Shown one piece after another: positions 1-8,771 of a stretch of DNA of 64,000 bases. The stretch is taken from NCBI RefSeq assembly GCF_030053895.1, contig NZ_CP125781.1, forward strand, positions 1,984,001 through 2,048,000. The letters are read 5' to 3'. The notes under the pieces were generated by a model. The model did not search any database. It was not told where the DNA came from and saw only the letters and a program-made list of their open reading frames with translations. Each line of letters opens with the position of its first letter. The first letter of the stretch is position 1. Origin of the DNA: Trabulsiella odontotermitis (GTDB lineage Bacteria > Pseudomonadota > Gammaproteobacteria > Enterobacterales > Enterobacteriaceae). The position numbers and the translations under genes were made by a program.

Positions 1-1
1 T

Positions 2-181
2 GCTCGCACCGCTGAAAACGTGGCGTTGAGTTGCTATCGCGATGGCGTAACAAAAACCTCTGTCTATTCTCTCGAACAAGCCGAAAAAGGGGTTAAAGGG
101 AATAGTGCGATCGCGGCGGTAAAAATGGATTACATCAACCCGCAAAAAACCCTGGCGGTGCTGCGGGTCGACTATCAGTAG
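2..181 (+). CDS. C-terminal end of an unrecognised protein (partial, runs off the window start)
   Basis: An open frame enters from the left edge and stops at TAG 179-181, giving 59 residues that begin ARTAENVALSCYR and end AVLRVDYQ. It is followed directly by a terminator hairpin, as expected for a real 3' end. In E. coli the gene beside opgC on this side is clsC, but this tail does not look like the ClsC C-terminus as I remember it. There are no membrane segments; one cysteine and a mixed charged and beta-like pattern are visible. I do not recognise the family, and the rest of the gene lies outside the window. Confidence 0.55.
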   Translation, partial: ARTAENVALSCYRDGVTKTSVYSLEQAEKGVKGNSAIAAVKMDYINPQKTLAVLRVDYQ

Positions 182-184
182 CCA

Positions 185-211
185 GAAAAAAGCCCCTCCA
201 GGAGGGGCTTT
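185..211 (-). terminator. Intrinsic terminator for opgC (possibly bidirectional)
   Basis: An 8-bp GC-rich stem (AGCCCCTC 191-198 with GAGGGGCT 202-209) has a 3-base loop. On the minus strand it is followed by a run of T residues (complement of 185-190), the canonical layout for ending leftward opgC transcripts. In the rightward direction only three T residues follow, so termination of the upstream partial gene would be weaker. Confidence 0.85.
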
Positions 212-213
212 GA

Positions 214-1374
214 TTAACTCGCGCTGGCCTGCGCTTTTTTCGGTGCCTGTAAAGGTTTGCCGGAAAAGAGGAAGCGCAGCAGCGGAATGCGCAAATGGAT
301 CTCATATAAAATCAGTGCGCAGCCGATAACAAATACCAGCCCGGCGAGAAAGCCCAGCGTATCAGATGTAATGAAAGGCGTGATCCACGCCCCATAGAAA
401 AGCGTTAAGGGATGATGTACCAGATAGATAAACAGCGAAGCGTTGACGAAGTAGGTGACGCGCGCCGACTGAAAATTCAGCAGCCGATGCCCGAAGGCAA
501 ACACTACATTCACCATCCACAACCCCAACACCATCGTAATCACCGATTCCGTTTCGTACATCCATGCATCACCGGAACCGTATTGCTGATTCAGACGATA
601 GGCGATAAAGCCCAGCACCGCACCGACCGCGCACCACGGGGAAGGAGTGGTGAACATCGCTTTCAACCGCGGATTGATAAACGCCTGTGCGCCGATGATA
701 AAGAACGGCACGTAAAATAGCGTCTGCATCACGGCGAAATTGAACAGGCCGTCACTCAGAATCGGCGGATAAACGATGAACAGTGTGCGGCGGATTGCGC
801 CATACAGCACACCGAGCGCCAGAAACAGCAGCGTCAGTTGCCCGAGTGTAACATGTTCGAAAAAGCGTTTGCGGGCGCGGGTCTGGCGACGTCTCAGCCA
901 GCGGAACACCACAATGCTGACGGTCGTCAATACCACCAGCACCAGCAGGAACCACAGGTGCGAAATCAGCTCCCACACCAGCGTATTGTACTTGTCGTAC
1001 AGCGACAGTTCCTGCCAGCTGTCGGTTTTACCTTTCACATACTGCAGCATAATAAACTGCGGCAGCGTCAGCAGCGGAATGGCGGTCAGCAACGGGATCC
1101 CGACGCGCTCCACGCGCACTTTCCACCATTTTTTAAGCGGATAGCGCAAAAACAGCATGTAGGAAAAGTAGCCGGAGATGACGAAAAAGACCTGCATGCG
1201 GAACGAATGAATGAAATCATTGAACAGCGTCAGCCACCATGATGGCTCCGCGCTGTTCACGTGCCAGACATGGCTTGAGTAGATCAACGAAATGTGAAAA
1301 GGAATCCCTAATAACATCAGCCATGCACGGATAGAATCAAGGAAATATTCACGTTGTGGCGGTACTTTATTCAT
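214..1374 (-). CDS. opgC: OpgC, glucans biosynthesis protein C (succinyltransferase for osmoregulated periplasmic glucans)
   Basis: The 386-residue product matches E. coli MdoC/OpgC in length and sequence (start MNKVPPQREYFLDSIRAWL). It belongs to the acyltransferase-3 family of multi-spanning inner-membrane proteins. About ten hydrophobic segments are visible, and the conserved early His lies in the first segment (GIPFHISLIY). The family transfers succinyl groups from the cytoplasm to periplasmic glucans, adding negative charge. The gene is divergent from opgGH, which build the glucan backbone, as in E. coli. The C-terminal tail is short, basic and alanine-rich. Start chosen because it gives the usual length and N-terminus. 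Confidence 0.95.
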   Translation of the reverse strand: MNKVPPQREYFLDSIRAWLMLLGIPFHISLIYSSHVWHVNSAEPSWWLTLFNDFIHSFRMQVFFVISGYFSYMLFLRYPLKKWWKVRVERVGIPLLTAIPLLTLPQFIMLQYVKGKTDSWQELSLYDKYNTLVWELISHLWFLLVLVVLTTVSIVVFRWLRRRQTRARKRFFEHVTLGQLTLLFLALGVLYGAIRRTLFIVYPPILSDGLFNFAVMQTLFYVPFFIIGAQAFINPRLKAMFTTPSPWCAVGAVLGFIAYRLNQQYGSGDAWMYETESVITMVLGLWMVNVVFAFGHRLLNFQSARVTYFVNASLFIYLVHHPLTLFYGAWITPFITSDTLGFLAGLVFVIGCALILYEIHLRIPLLRFLFSGKPLQAPKKAQASAS

Positions 1375-1628
1375 AGACTTACGTACAATCTCAGACTTTT
1401 CGTCTTATCGCGAGTGGCGATAACGTTTAAATTCGGCAGCAACCCTACACGATGTCCGGGAACCTGTCTCCAGGATAAGCACGCAAAGTACAAAAAGGCA
1501 GCGGATCAGTCACTAATCCATCGGCCGGCGTGCTGAACCTGACTGGGATTCAGTTGTCGGATTGCTTGAGTTTCCATTAAAATAGATCGGATCGATTTAA
1601 GCACACAAAGGGGGAAGTGCTTACTTAT

Positions 1629-3182
1629 ATGAAACATAAACCACAGATGATGAAACTGCGCTGGATTGGCGCAGCCGTAATGTTATCCCTGTGTACTTCA
1701 TCTGCATGGGCATTTAGTATTGATGACGTTGCAAAGCAGGCAAAATCACTCGCTGGCAAAGGCTACGAGGCACCAAAAAGCAACCTGCCCTCCGCATTCC
1801 GCGACATGAAATACGCGGACTATCAAAAGATCCAGTTCAACCACGATAAAGCCTACTGGAGCAACATCAAAACCCCGTTCAAATTAGAGTTCTACCATCA
1901 GGGGATGTACTTCGACACGCCGGTGACTGTCAACGAAGTGACGGCCACCGCCGTGCGTAAAATTAAATATAGCCCGGATTACTTCAATTTTGGCGATGTC
2001 CCGCATGACAAAGACACGGTCAAGGATCTGGGCTTTGCCGGTTTCAAAATCCTCTATCCGATCAACAGCAAAGATAAGAACGATGAGATCGTCAGCATGC
2101 TCGGTGCCAGCTATTTCCGGGTGATCGGTCAGGGTCAGGTTTACGGTTTATCTGCTCGTGGGCTGGCGATTGATACCGCGCTGCCGTCCGGCGAAGAGTT
2201 CCCGCGTTTTCGCGAGTTCTGGATTGAGCGTCCAAAACCGACCGATAAGCGCCTGACGATTTATGCGCTGCTGGATTCGCCCCGCGCTGCGGGTGCTTAC
2301 CGTTTTGTAGTGATCCCGGGCCGCGATACCGTGGTCGACGTGCAGTCTAAAATCTATCTGCGCGACAAAGTGGGCAAACTCGGCGTGGCGCCGCTGACCA
2401 GTATGTTCCTGTACGGACCAAACCAGCCGTCGCCAACCACCAACTATCGCCCGGAAATGCATGACTCCAACGGTCTTTCTATTCATGCCGGTAATGGCGA
2501 ATGGATCTGGCGTCCACTTAACAATCCGAAACACCTCGCCGTAAGCAGCTACGAAACCGAAAACCCGCAGGGCTTTGGTCTGCTGCAGCGCGGCCGTCAG
2601 TTCTCGCGTTTTGAAGATCTGGATGACCGCTACGACCTGCGCCCGAGCGCGTGGATCACGCCGAAAGGCGACTGGGGCAAAGGCAAAATCGAACTGGTTG
2701 AAATCCCGACCAACGATGAAACCAACGACAACGTCGTTGCCTACTGGACGCCTGAGCAACTGCCTGAGGCGGGCAAGGAGATGAACTATAAATACACCAT
2801 CACCTTCAGCCGCGACGAAGACAAACTGCACGCACCGGATAACGCGTTTGTGATGCAAACCCGTCGTTCAACGGGCGATGTGAAACAGGCGAACCTGATC
2901 CGTCAGCCGGACGGCACCATCGCTTTCGTTGTTGACTTCACTGGCGCAGACATGAAAAAACTGCCGCAGGATACCCCGGTAACCGCGCAGACCAGCATTG
3001 GCGACAATGGCGAAATCGTTGAAAACAGCGTTCGCTATAACCCGCTCACCAAAGGCTGGCGCTTAATGCTGCGCGTCAAAGTGAAAGATGCCAAGAAAAC
3101 CACGGACATGCGCGCCGCACTGGTCACTGCCGACCAGCCGCTGAGCGAAACCTGGAGCTATCAGCTGCCTGCCAATGAATAA
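1629..3182 (+). CDS. opgG: OpgG, periplasmic glucans biosynthesis protein G
   Basis: OpgG is the periplasmic protein needed with OpgH to make branched beta-glucans in response to low osmolarity. The sequence is collinear with E. coli MdoG (511 residues). A Sec signal peptide is visible (basic stretch near MMKLRW, hydrophobic core, cleavage after SSAWA before FSIDD). Three in-frame starts compete: GTG 1617, ATG 1629 and ATG 1647. A GGGGGAA ribosome-binding tract at 1610-1616 abuts 1617 and lies about 12 bases before 1629; 1647 gives the 511-residue form used for E. coli. I chose 1629 as a compromise. The stop overlaps the start of opgH, so the two are translationally coupled. Confidence 0.93.
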   Translation: MKHKPQMMKLRWIGAAVMLSLCTSSAWAFSIDDVAKQAKSLAGKGYEAPKSNLPSAFRDMKYADYQKIQFNHDKAYWSNIKTPFKLEFYHQGMYFDTPVTVNEVTATAVRKIKYSPDYFNFGDVPHDKDTVKDLGFAGFKILYPINSKDKNDEIVSMLGASYFRVIGQGQVYGLSARGLAIDTALPSGEEFPRFREFWIERPKPTDKRLTIYALLDSPRAAGAYRFVVIPGRDTVVDVQSKIYLRDKVGKLGVAPLTSMFLYGPNQPSPTTNYRPEMHDSNGLSIHAGNGEWIWRPLNNPKHLAVSSYETENPQGFGLLQRGRQFSRFEDLDDRYDLRPSAWITPKGDWGKGKIELVEIPTNDETNDNVVAYWTPEQLPEAGKEMNYKYTITFSRDEDKLHAPDNAFVMQTRRSTGDVKQANLIRQPDGTIAFVVDFTGADMKKLPQDTPVTAQTSIGDNGEIVENSVRYNPLTKGWRLMLRVKVKDAKKTTDMRAALVTADQPLSETWSYQLPANE

Positions 3183-5703
3183 GACAACGAAGTACATTGA
3201 CGCTCTGCCGCTTTCAGATGCTGAAAAAGCCGCGTTACCCGGCACGGATCTCCGTGCCGTTCACGAAGCGCTGGATGCCGACCACCGGACTTTTGCGCGT
3301 GACGACGATACTCCCTTAGCGTCGGTTAAAGCGCGTCTCGAGCACAGCTGGCCGGACTCATTAGCGAAAGGTCAACTGATCAAAGACGATGAAGGTCGTG
3401 ATCAACTGCGGGCAATGCCAGAAGCGAAACGTTCCTCCATGTTCCCCGACCCGTGGCGCACCAACCCGATTGGCCGTTTCTGGGACCGGCTGCGTGGGCG
3501 CGACGTTACCCCCCGTTATCTGGCGCGTCTGACAAAAGAAGAACAGGAGCGTGAGCAGAAGTGGCGTATGGTCGGCTCAATTCGCCGTTATATTCTGCTG
3601 CTGTTAACCCTGGCGCAGACCGTCGTCGCCACCTGGTATATGAAAACCATTCTGCCCTATCAGGGCTGGGCGCTGATCAACCCGGCGGATATGGTCGGTC
3701 AGGATCTGTGGGTCTCCTTTATGCAGCTTCTGCCATATGTGCTGCAAACCGGGATCCTCATCCTCTTCGCCGTACTGTTTTGCTGGGTGTCGGCGGGCTT
3801 CTGGACCGCGCTGATGGGTTTTTTGCAACTGCTCATCGGCAAAGACAAATACAGTATTTCCGCCTCCACGACCGGCAATGAGCCGATCAACCCGGAACAT
3901 CGCACCGCGCTTATCATGCCTATCTGTAACGAGGACGTGAATCGCGTCTTCGCCGGGCTGCGCGCGACCTGGGAATCAGTCAAAGCGACGGGCCAGGCAC
4001 AGCATTTTGACGTCTACATCCTGAGCGACAGCTACAACCCCGATATCTGCGTGGCTGAGCAAAAAGCGTGGATGGAGTTGATTGCCGAAGTGCAGGGCGA
4101 AGGGCAGATCTTCTACCGTCGCCGTCGTCGTCGCGTGAAGCGCAAAAGCGGCAACATCGATGATTTTTGCCGTCGCTGGGGCAGCCAGTACAGCTACATG
4201 GTGGTGCTGGATGCCGACTCCGTGATGAGCGGCGAGTGCCTGACCGGGCTGGTACGTCTGATGGAAGCGAACCCGAATGCCGGGATCATCCAGTCGTCGC
4301 CGAAAGCCTCCGGGATGGACACGCTGTATGCGCGTTGTCAGCAGTTTGCTACTCGTGTTTATGGCCCGCTGTTCACTGCCGGTCTGCATTTCTGGCAACT
4401 GGGAGAATCCCACTACTGGGGACACAACGCCATCATCCGCGTGAAGCCGTTCATCGAGCACTGCGCGCTGGCGCCGTTGCCGGGTGAGGGTAACTTTGCC
4501 GGTTCCATCTTGTCGCATGACTTTGTGGAAGCCGCGCTGATGCGTCGTGCTGGCTGGGGCGTGTGGATTGCTTACGATCTTCCGGGCTCGTATGAAGAGC
4601 TGCCGCCGAACCTGCTGGATGAACTCAAGCGTGACCGCCGCTGGTGCCAGGGTAACCTGATGAACTTCCGCCTGTTCCTGGTGAAAGGGATGCACCCGGT
4701 GCACCGCGCGGTGTTCCTGACCGGCGTTATGTCTTATCTCTCCGCGCCGTTGTGGTTTATGTTCCTCGCGTTGTCGACCGCGCTGCAGGTGGTGCATGCG
4801 CTGACCGAACCGCAATACTTCCTGCAGCCGCGGCAGCTGTTCCCGGTCTGGCCGCAATGGCGACCAGAGCTGGCGATTGCGCTGTTTGCGTCCACCATGG
4901 TGCTGCTGTTCCTGCCGAAGCTACTCAGTATCATTCTGGTGTGGTGCAAAGGGTCGAAAGAGTATGGCGGCTTCTTCCGCGTGACGATTTCTCTGCTGCT
5001 GGAAGTGCTGTTCTCGGTACTGCTGGCGCCGGTGCGTATGCTGTTCCACACGGTGTTTGTGGTCAGCGCGTTTCTCGGCTGGGAAGTGGTCTGGAATTCG
5101 CCGCAGCGTGATGATGACTCCACACCGTGGGGCGAAGCCTTCATGCGCCATGGCTCGCAACTGGTGCTCGGTCTGGTGTGGGCCGTAGGGATGGCGTGGC
5201 TTGATCTGCGCTTCCTGTTCTGGCTGGCGCCAATCGTTTTCTCGTTGATCCTGTCGCCGTTTGTCTCCGTGATCTCCAGCCGCGCCACGGTCGGTCTGCG
5301 CAGCAAACGCTGGAAGCTGTTCCTGATCCCGGAAGAGTATTCACCGCCGCAGGTGCTGGAAGATACCGACAAATATCTGGCGCTCAACCGCGGGCGTGAA
5401 CTGGAGCATGGCTTTATGCATGCGGTGTTCAACCCGTCGTTCAACGCGCTGGCGACCGCGATGGCGACCGCCCGTCACCGTGAAAGCCATGTGCTGGAAA
5501 TTGCCCGTGACCGCCACGTTGAGCAGGCGCTGAACGAAACGCCGGATAAGCTCAATCGCGATCGCCGTCTGGTGCTGTTGAGCGACCCGGTGACGCTGTC
5601 GCGTCTGCACTACCGCGTATGGGCTTCGCCGGAAAGATATTCATCCTGGGTAAGCTATTACCAACAGCTGGCGCTGGATCCGCTGACGCTGAAAGCGAAG
5701 TAA
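3175..5703 (+). CDS. opgH: OpgH, glucans biosynthesis glucosyltransferase H
   Basis: This inner-membrane family-2 glycosyltransferase polymerises UDP-glucose into the linear backbone of periplasmic glucans. In E. coli it also links nutrient status to cell division through FtsZ. The product has 842 residues (E. coli 847). A long cytoplasmic N-terminus is followed by two membrane segments, then the catalytic domain with a DAD metal/UDP motif at residues 346-348 and a RDRRWCQGN segment (the RW element) at about 486-494. Further membrane segments fill the C-terminal third. It overlaps opgG by 8 bases, typical of the opgGH operon, and a strong terminator follows. Confidence 0.97.
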   Translation: MNKTTKYIDALPLSDAEKAALPGTDLRAVHEALDADHRTFARDDDTPLASVKARLEHSWPDSLAKGQLIKDDEGRDQLRAMPEAKRSSMFPDPWRTNPIGRFWDRLRGRDVTPRYLARLTKEEQEREQKWRMVGSIRRYILLLLTLAQTVVATWYMKTILPYQGWALINPADMVGQDLWVSFMQLLPYVLQTGILILFAVLFCWVSAGFWTALMGFLQLLIGKDKYSISASTTGNEPINPEHRTALIMPICNEDVNRVFAGLRATWESVKATGQAQHFDVYILSDSYNPDICVAEQKAWMELIAEVQGEGQIFYRRRRRRVKRKSGNIDDFCRRWGSQYSYMVVLDADSVMSGECLTGLVRLMEANPNAGIIQSSPKASGMDTLYARCQQFATRVYGPLFTAGLHFWQLGESHYWGHNAIIRVKPFIEHCALAPLPGEGNFAGSILSHDFVEAALMRRAGWGVWIAYDLPGSYEELPPNLLDELKRDRRWCQGNLMNFRLFLVKGMHPVHRAVFLTGVMSYLSAPLWFMFLALSTALQVVHALTEPQYFLQPRQLFPVWPQWRPELAIALFASTMVLLFLPKLLSIILVWCKGSKEYGGFFRVTISLLLEVLFSVLLAPVRMLFHTVFVVSAFLGWEVVWNSPQRDDDSTPWGEAFMRHGSQLVLGLVWAVGMAWLDLRFLFWLAPIVFSLILSPFVSVISSRATVGLRSKRWKLFLIPEEYSPPQVLEDTDKYLALNRGRELEHGFMHAVFNPSFNALATAMATARHRESHVLEIARDRHVEQALNETPDKLNRDRRLVLLSDPVTLSRLHYRVWASPERYSSWVSYYQQLALDPLTLKAK

Positions 5704-5716
5704 GCCTCAGGTTAAG

Positions 5717-5749
5717 AAAAATACCGGCCACTGTGCCGGTATTTTTTTC
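5717..5749 (+). terminator. Intrinsic terminator of the opgGH operon
   Basis: AAAATACCGGC (5717-5727) pairs perfectly with GCCGGTATTTT (5735-5745) around a 7-base loop, and the descending arm runs into a T tract to 5748. The A and T tracts make it usable from either side, so it may also stop leftward msyB transcripts. Confidence 0.9.
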
Positions 5750-5781
5750 TGCTGGATGCGCATCACTATCCGTGTGACTAC

Positions 5782-6156
5782 TCAGCGTTCGTCCCATTCA
5801 TCGGCCGCTGTCTGACCTTCCTCGGTATCGAGCGGCGGCTCGAGCTGGAATTCCCCCTCATCCCACTCATGCAGGGTGTTCTCTTCCATCCACTCCTGAC
5901 GAAGTTCGATTTCGTCGTAATCACCGTTAAATACGCTCTGCGCAGCCTCACCGAACAGCACCGGCAAACACTCGCCGTCATCACTTTCTTCAGCTAAAAA
6001 CTCCGCCTGCCACATGATGTCGCCGTCTTCTAACACGTATTTTTGAATATTCAGTTGCTCTATATCAGCATCCTCTTCGTCGAGTTGCGGATTGTCGGCG
6101 AGGAACTCTTCGCGAGCCGCATCAATAGCTTCTTCGAGCGTGGCATATAGAGTCAT
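5782..6156 (-). CDS. msyB: MsyB, small acidic cytoplasmic protein
   Basis: The 124-residue protein is extremely rich in Asp and Glu (for example AEESDDGE and a C-terminal DTEEGQTAADEWDE) and matches E. coli MsyB. That gene was isolated as a multicopy suppressor of temperature-sensitive secY and secA defects; its biochemical role is not established. There is no signal peptide or membrane segment. In E. coli the small lipoprotein gene yceK lies between opgH and msyB, but here only 78 bases with a terminator separate them. Start ATG 6156 has an AGGGAGAAA-type ribosome-binding site. Confidence 0.93.
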   Translation of the reverse strand: MTLYATLEEAIDAAREEFLADNPQLDEEDADIEQLNIQKYVLEDGDIMWQAEFLAEESDDGECLPVLFGEAAQSVFNGDYDEIELRQEWMEENTLHEWDEGEFQLEPPLDTEEGQTAADEWDER

Positions 6157-6258
6157 CTCTTTTCTCCCTGCAGGTTGATGTGGTATTCAGGGAAAGAATA
6201 GCTGAAGTTTGTGTTATGCAAGGCGAACAGACGAAAAAACGTTCTGATAAGGGTAAGG

Positions 6259-7485
6259 TTAGCGTTCAACTGCCGCTTTTTGCGCCCGTGGACGGCGCAG
6301 GGTGAGCGTTGAGTAGATAACGTTAAACAGCACCACGCCAGCCGTAACGCAGAAGACCGCGCGGAAGCCATAACTGGCGGAGACTGCCGCGCCGATGAGC
6401 GGCCCGGTAACGTTGCCGATGTCGCGGAACGACTGGTTGTAGCTGAACACGCGTCCGGCAATCTGGTTGGTGGCGTTATAGACCAGCAACGTCTGTACCG
6501 CCGGGAGCAGCGCGCCATCGGCGGCGCCGAGCAGGAAGCGCAAAACGCCAAGCTGCCAGGGTGTTTGCACCAGCGCCATCGGAATTAACAGCAGCACGGA
6601 AATCACCAGCGCGGCAATCAAAATTTTCTCCGGGCCGATGCGGTCGCCGAGCTTGCCGAGCCGGGGGGCGCTGAGCAGCGCTGCGACACCTGGCACTGAC
6701 GCGATCATCCCGCTGATAAATGCGATATTGCTGACGTTGCCTGCCAGATCACGGACGTACAGCGTCAGGATCGGGGCGATAGAGCCGGTCGCCACCTGAA
6801 TGATCATGGTAGTGATAAACAGGCTCAGCACCAGCCGCGGGCTCTTCAGCGAGCCAATCACCTCGCGAAAATGGAGCATCTCTTTTTTCGACACCGGGGT
6901 AAATTGCTCGCGGATCAGCAGCAGGGTAATCACAAAGCAGACGAACAGCACACTGGCGGTCATATAGAAGACCGGACGCAATCCCCACATATCCGCCAGC
7001 AACCCGCCTACCAGCGGCCCCAGCAGCGCGCCGCTGACGGCGCCAGTCGACAACGTTCCCAGCGCCCAACCGCTTTTGTTGCGCGGCACCTGAGTGGCAA
7101 TCAGGGCGTTGGCGTTCGGCACAAAACCGCCCAGCAGCCCGAGCAGCGCGCGAAGGATCAGCAACTGCCAGACGTTCTGCGCCAGCCCCATCAGCACCAT
7201 CACAATCGCCATCCCCAGCGCCGAGCGCAGGAGCATGATTTTTCGACCACGACGATCCGCAAGACCGCCCCAGAAAGGCGAGGCGATGGCGGAGAAAAGA
7301 AAGGTGATGCTAAAGACCAGACCGGACCACATATTCAGCTCGCGCAGGCCTGTCACGCCCAGTTCTTCGACATAGAGCGGCAGAAATGGCATGACCAGGC
7401 TAAAAGCGGCGCCGGTAAGAAAACAACCGAGCCAGGCGACAGCGAGATTGCGTTTCCAGTTTATGGGTGTCTCGGAAGATGGCAT
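6259..7485 (-). CDS. mdtG: MdtG, major facilitator multidrug efflux protein
   Basis: The 408-residue inner-membrane protein has the twelve-segment MFS layout. The family signature between segments 2 and 3 is visible (GGLADRRGRK), as is motif C-like glycine-rich sequence near segment 5 (GAVSGALLGPLVGGLLAD). E. coli MdtG (YceE) of this family gives mild resistance to fosfomycin and deoxycholate when overproduced and belongs to the MarA/SoxS/Rob regulon. It is downstream of lpxL on the same strand with 143 bases between, so it probably has its own promoter. I could not place a mar/sox box confidently. Confidence 0.94.
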   Translation of the reverse strand: MPSSETPINWKRNLAVAWLGCFLTGAAFSLVMPFLPLYVEELGVTGLRELNMWSGLVFSITFLFSAIASPFWGGLADRRGRKIMLLRSALGMAIVMVLMGLAQNVWQLLILRALLGLLGGFVPNANALIATQVPRNKSGWALGTLSTGAVSGALLGPLVGGLLADMWGLRPVFYMTASVLFVCFVITLLLIREQFTPVSKKEMLHFREVIGSLKSPRLVLSLFITTMIIQVATGSIAPILTLYVRDLAGNVSNIAFISGMIASVPGVAALLSAPRLGKLGDRIGPEKILIAALVISVLLLIPMALVQTPWQLGVLRFLLGAADGALLPAVQTLLVYNATNQIAGRVFSYNQSFRDIGNVTGPLIGAAVSASYGFRAVFCVTAGVVLFNVIYSTLTLRRPRAQKAAVER

Positions 7486-7628
7486 AAAAATCCACAGAAG
7501 CGCGCAGAGCGGCTGTAATCAGCTGAAAAAAAGTCTATAGCAGGCTAATTATGCGCCTGCGGAAAGGGTTCTGCAAATCAGAGACGTCGGAAAGAGAAGA
7601 GGCGGCAGCCGGGCAGGCTGCCTGCGGA

Positions 7629-8549
7629 TCAGTAACGCGAAGGAACGCCTTCAGGGCGCGTCTTGAAGCGACGATGGAGCCACATATACTGCTCTGGCGC
7701 CATCAGTATGCACTGCTCAACCACGCGGTTCATCCACGCGGCGGTAGTTTCGGCGTCATCCAGTGGCGGTGAGCATTCCGGCGGTAGCATGATCAGCTCA
7801 TAACCTTTACCGTCTGCCCGGCGGCGCGGCACAAACGGCACCACGCAGGCTTTCGACATCTTCGCCAGCATCCAGGTGCCGGTGGTGGTCGCAGCCTGCT
7901 CAACGGCAAAGAACGGTACAAACACGCTGCTGCGCGGACCGTAGTCATGATCCGGCGCATACCACACCACATCACCGTTTTTCAGCGCCCTGACCATGCC
8001 TTTGAGATCTTTGCGGTCCAGCATATCTTTGTTGGAGCGCAGACGCCCCCAGGTTTGCAGCAGATCCAGCACCGGGTTGTCATTCGGACGATACACGCCG
8101 ATACCAGGCCAGTTGAGGCCAAACATTCGCGCGCCCATTTCAAGAGTGAGAAAGTGGACGCCGATCAGCAGAATGCCTTTCTTTTGCGCTTCCAGTTCGC
8201 GTAACGGTTCAAAACCGGTCACTGTTGTCCAGCGTGCGATCCGGCTATCTGACCAGAACCATGCCATGCCGGTTTCCATCAACCCCATTCCCACAGACTC
8301 AAAATTCTTGACCACCCGCCGGTGGCGCTCCGCTTCGCTCATGTCAGGAAAACAGAGTTCCAGATTACGGTAAGCGATACGAGCGCGGCGCTTCATCAGA
8401 CGCATTGAAAACCGGCCCATTGAGGTACCGACACGATAGATAACCGGATAGGGAAGCTGCACCATCAGCCACAGGGCGCCGATACCGAGCCAGGTTAACC
8501 AATAACGAGGGTGCAGAAGCGCTGCAGAAAATTTGGGTAAGTGGGTCAT
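7629..8549 (-). CDS. lpxL: LpxL (HtrB), Kdo2-lipid IVA lauroyltransferase
   Basis: LpxL adds the secondary laurate to Kdo2-lipid IVA from acyl-ACP on the cytoplasmic face of the inner membrane, the penultimate step of lipid A synthesis. The 306-residue sequence has the N-terminal membrane anchor (WLTWLGIGALWLMVQLPYP) and the HX4E catalytic dyad of the family at H132 and E137 (VHFLTLE). The C-terminus (MWLHRRFKTRPEGVPSRY) is that of E. coli LpxL. The middle, residues about 100-120, is noticeably more diverged from E. coli than the rest. It is divergent from trhO with a 222-base gap that must hold both promoters. Confidence 0.95.
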   Translation of the reverse strand: MTHLPKFSAALLHPRYWLTWLGIGALWLMVQLPYPVIYRVGTSMGRFSMRLMKRRARIAYRNLELCFPDMSEAERHRRVVKNFESVGMGLMETGMAWFWSDSRIARWTTVTGFEPLRELEAQKKGILLIGVHFLTLEMGARMFGLNWPGIGVYRPNDNPVLDLLQTWGRLRSNKDMLDRKDLKGMVRALKNGDVVWYAPDHDYGPRSSVFVPFFAVEQAATTTGTWMLAKMSKACVVPFVPRRRADGKGYELIMLPPECSPPLDDAETTAAWMNRVVEQCILMAPEQYMWLHRRFKTRPEGVPSRY

Positions 8550-8771
8550 GTCATTCCTGTCATTACAAACAACTCCCTCTATTGTCGCATTTTTTTTCCG
8601 CCAGCCAAAATCCGTGCCAACGGAGTGGGGAGATAACAGACAAAGGGTGAGAGTACATATAATAAGGTGAGAGAAATGTAGCGCAAATTGTGGGGATGTA
8701 AATTGTGATTCTTTGCTATATCATGCCGCCCGACTCATTTTTCCCTTATCCGATTGCAGGAAACGAACACC

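Noticed and set aside
2148..2858. Open frame of 236 codons antisense to opgG
   Set aside because: Entirely inside a strongly conserved gene, with no independent start signal; a shadow frame.
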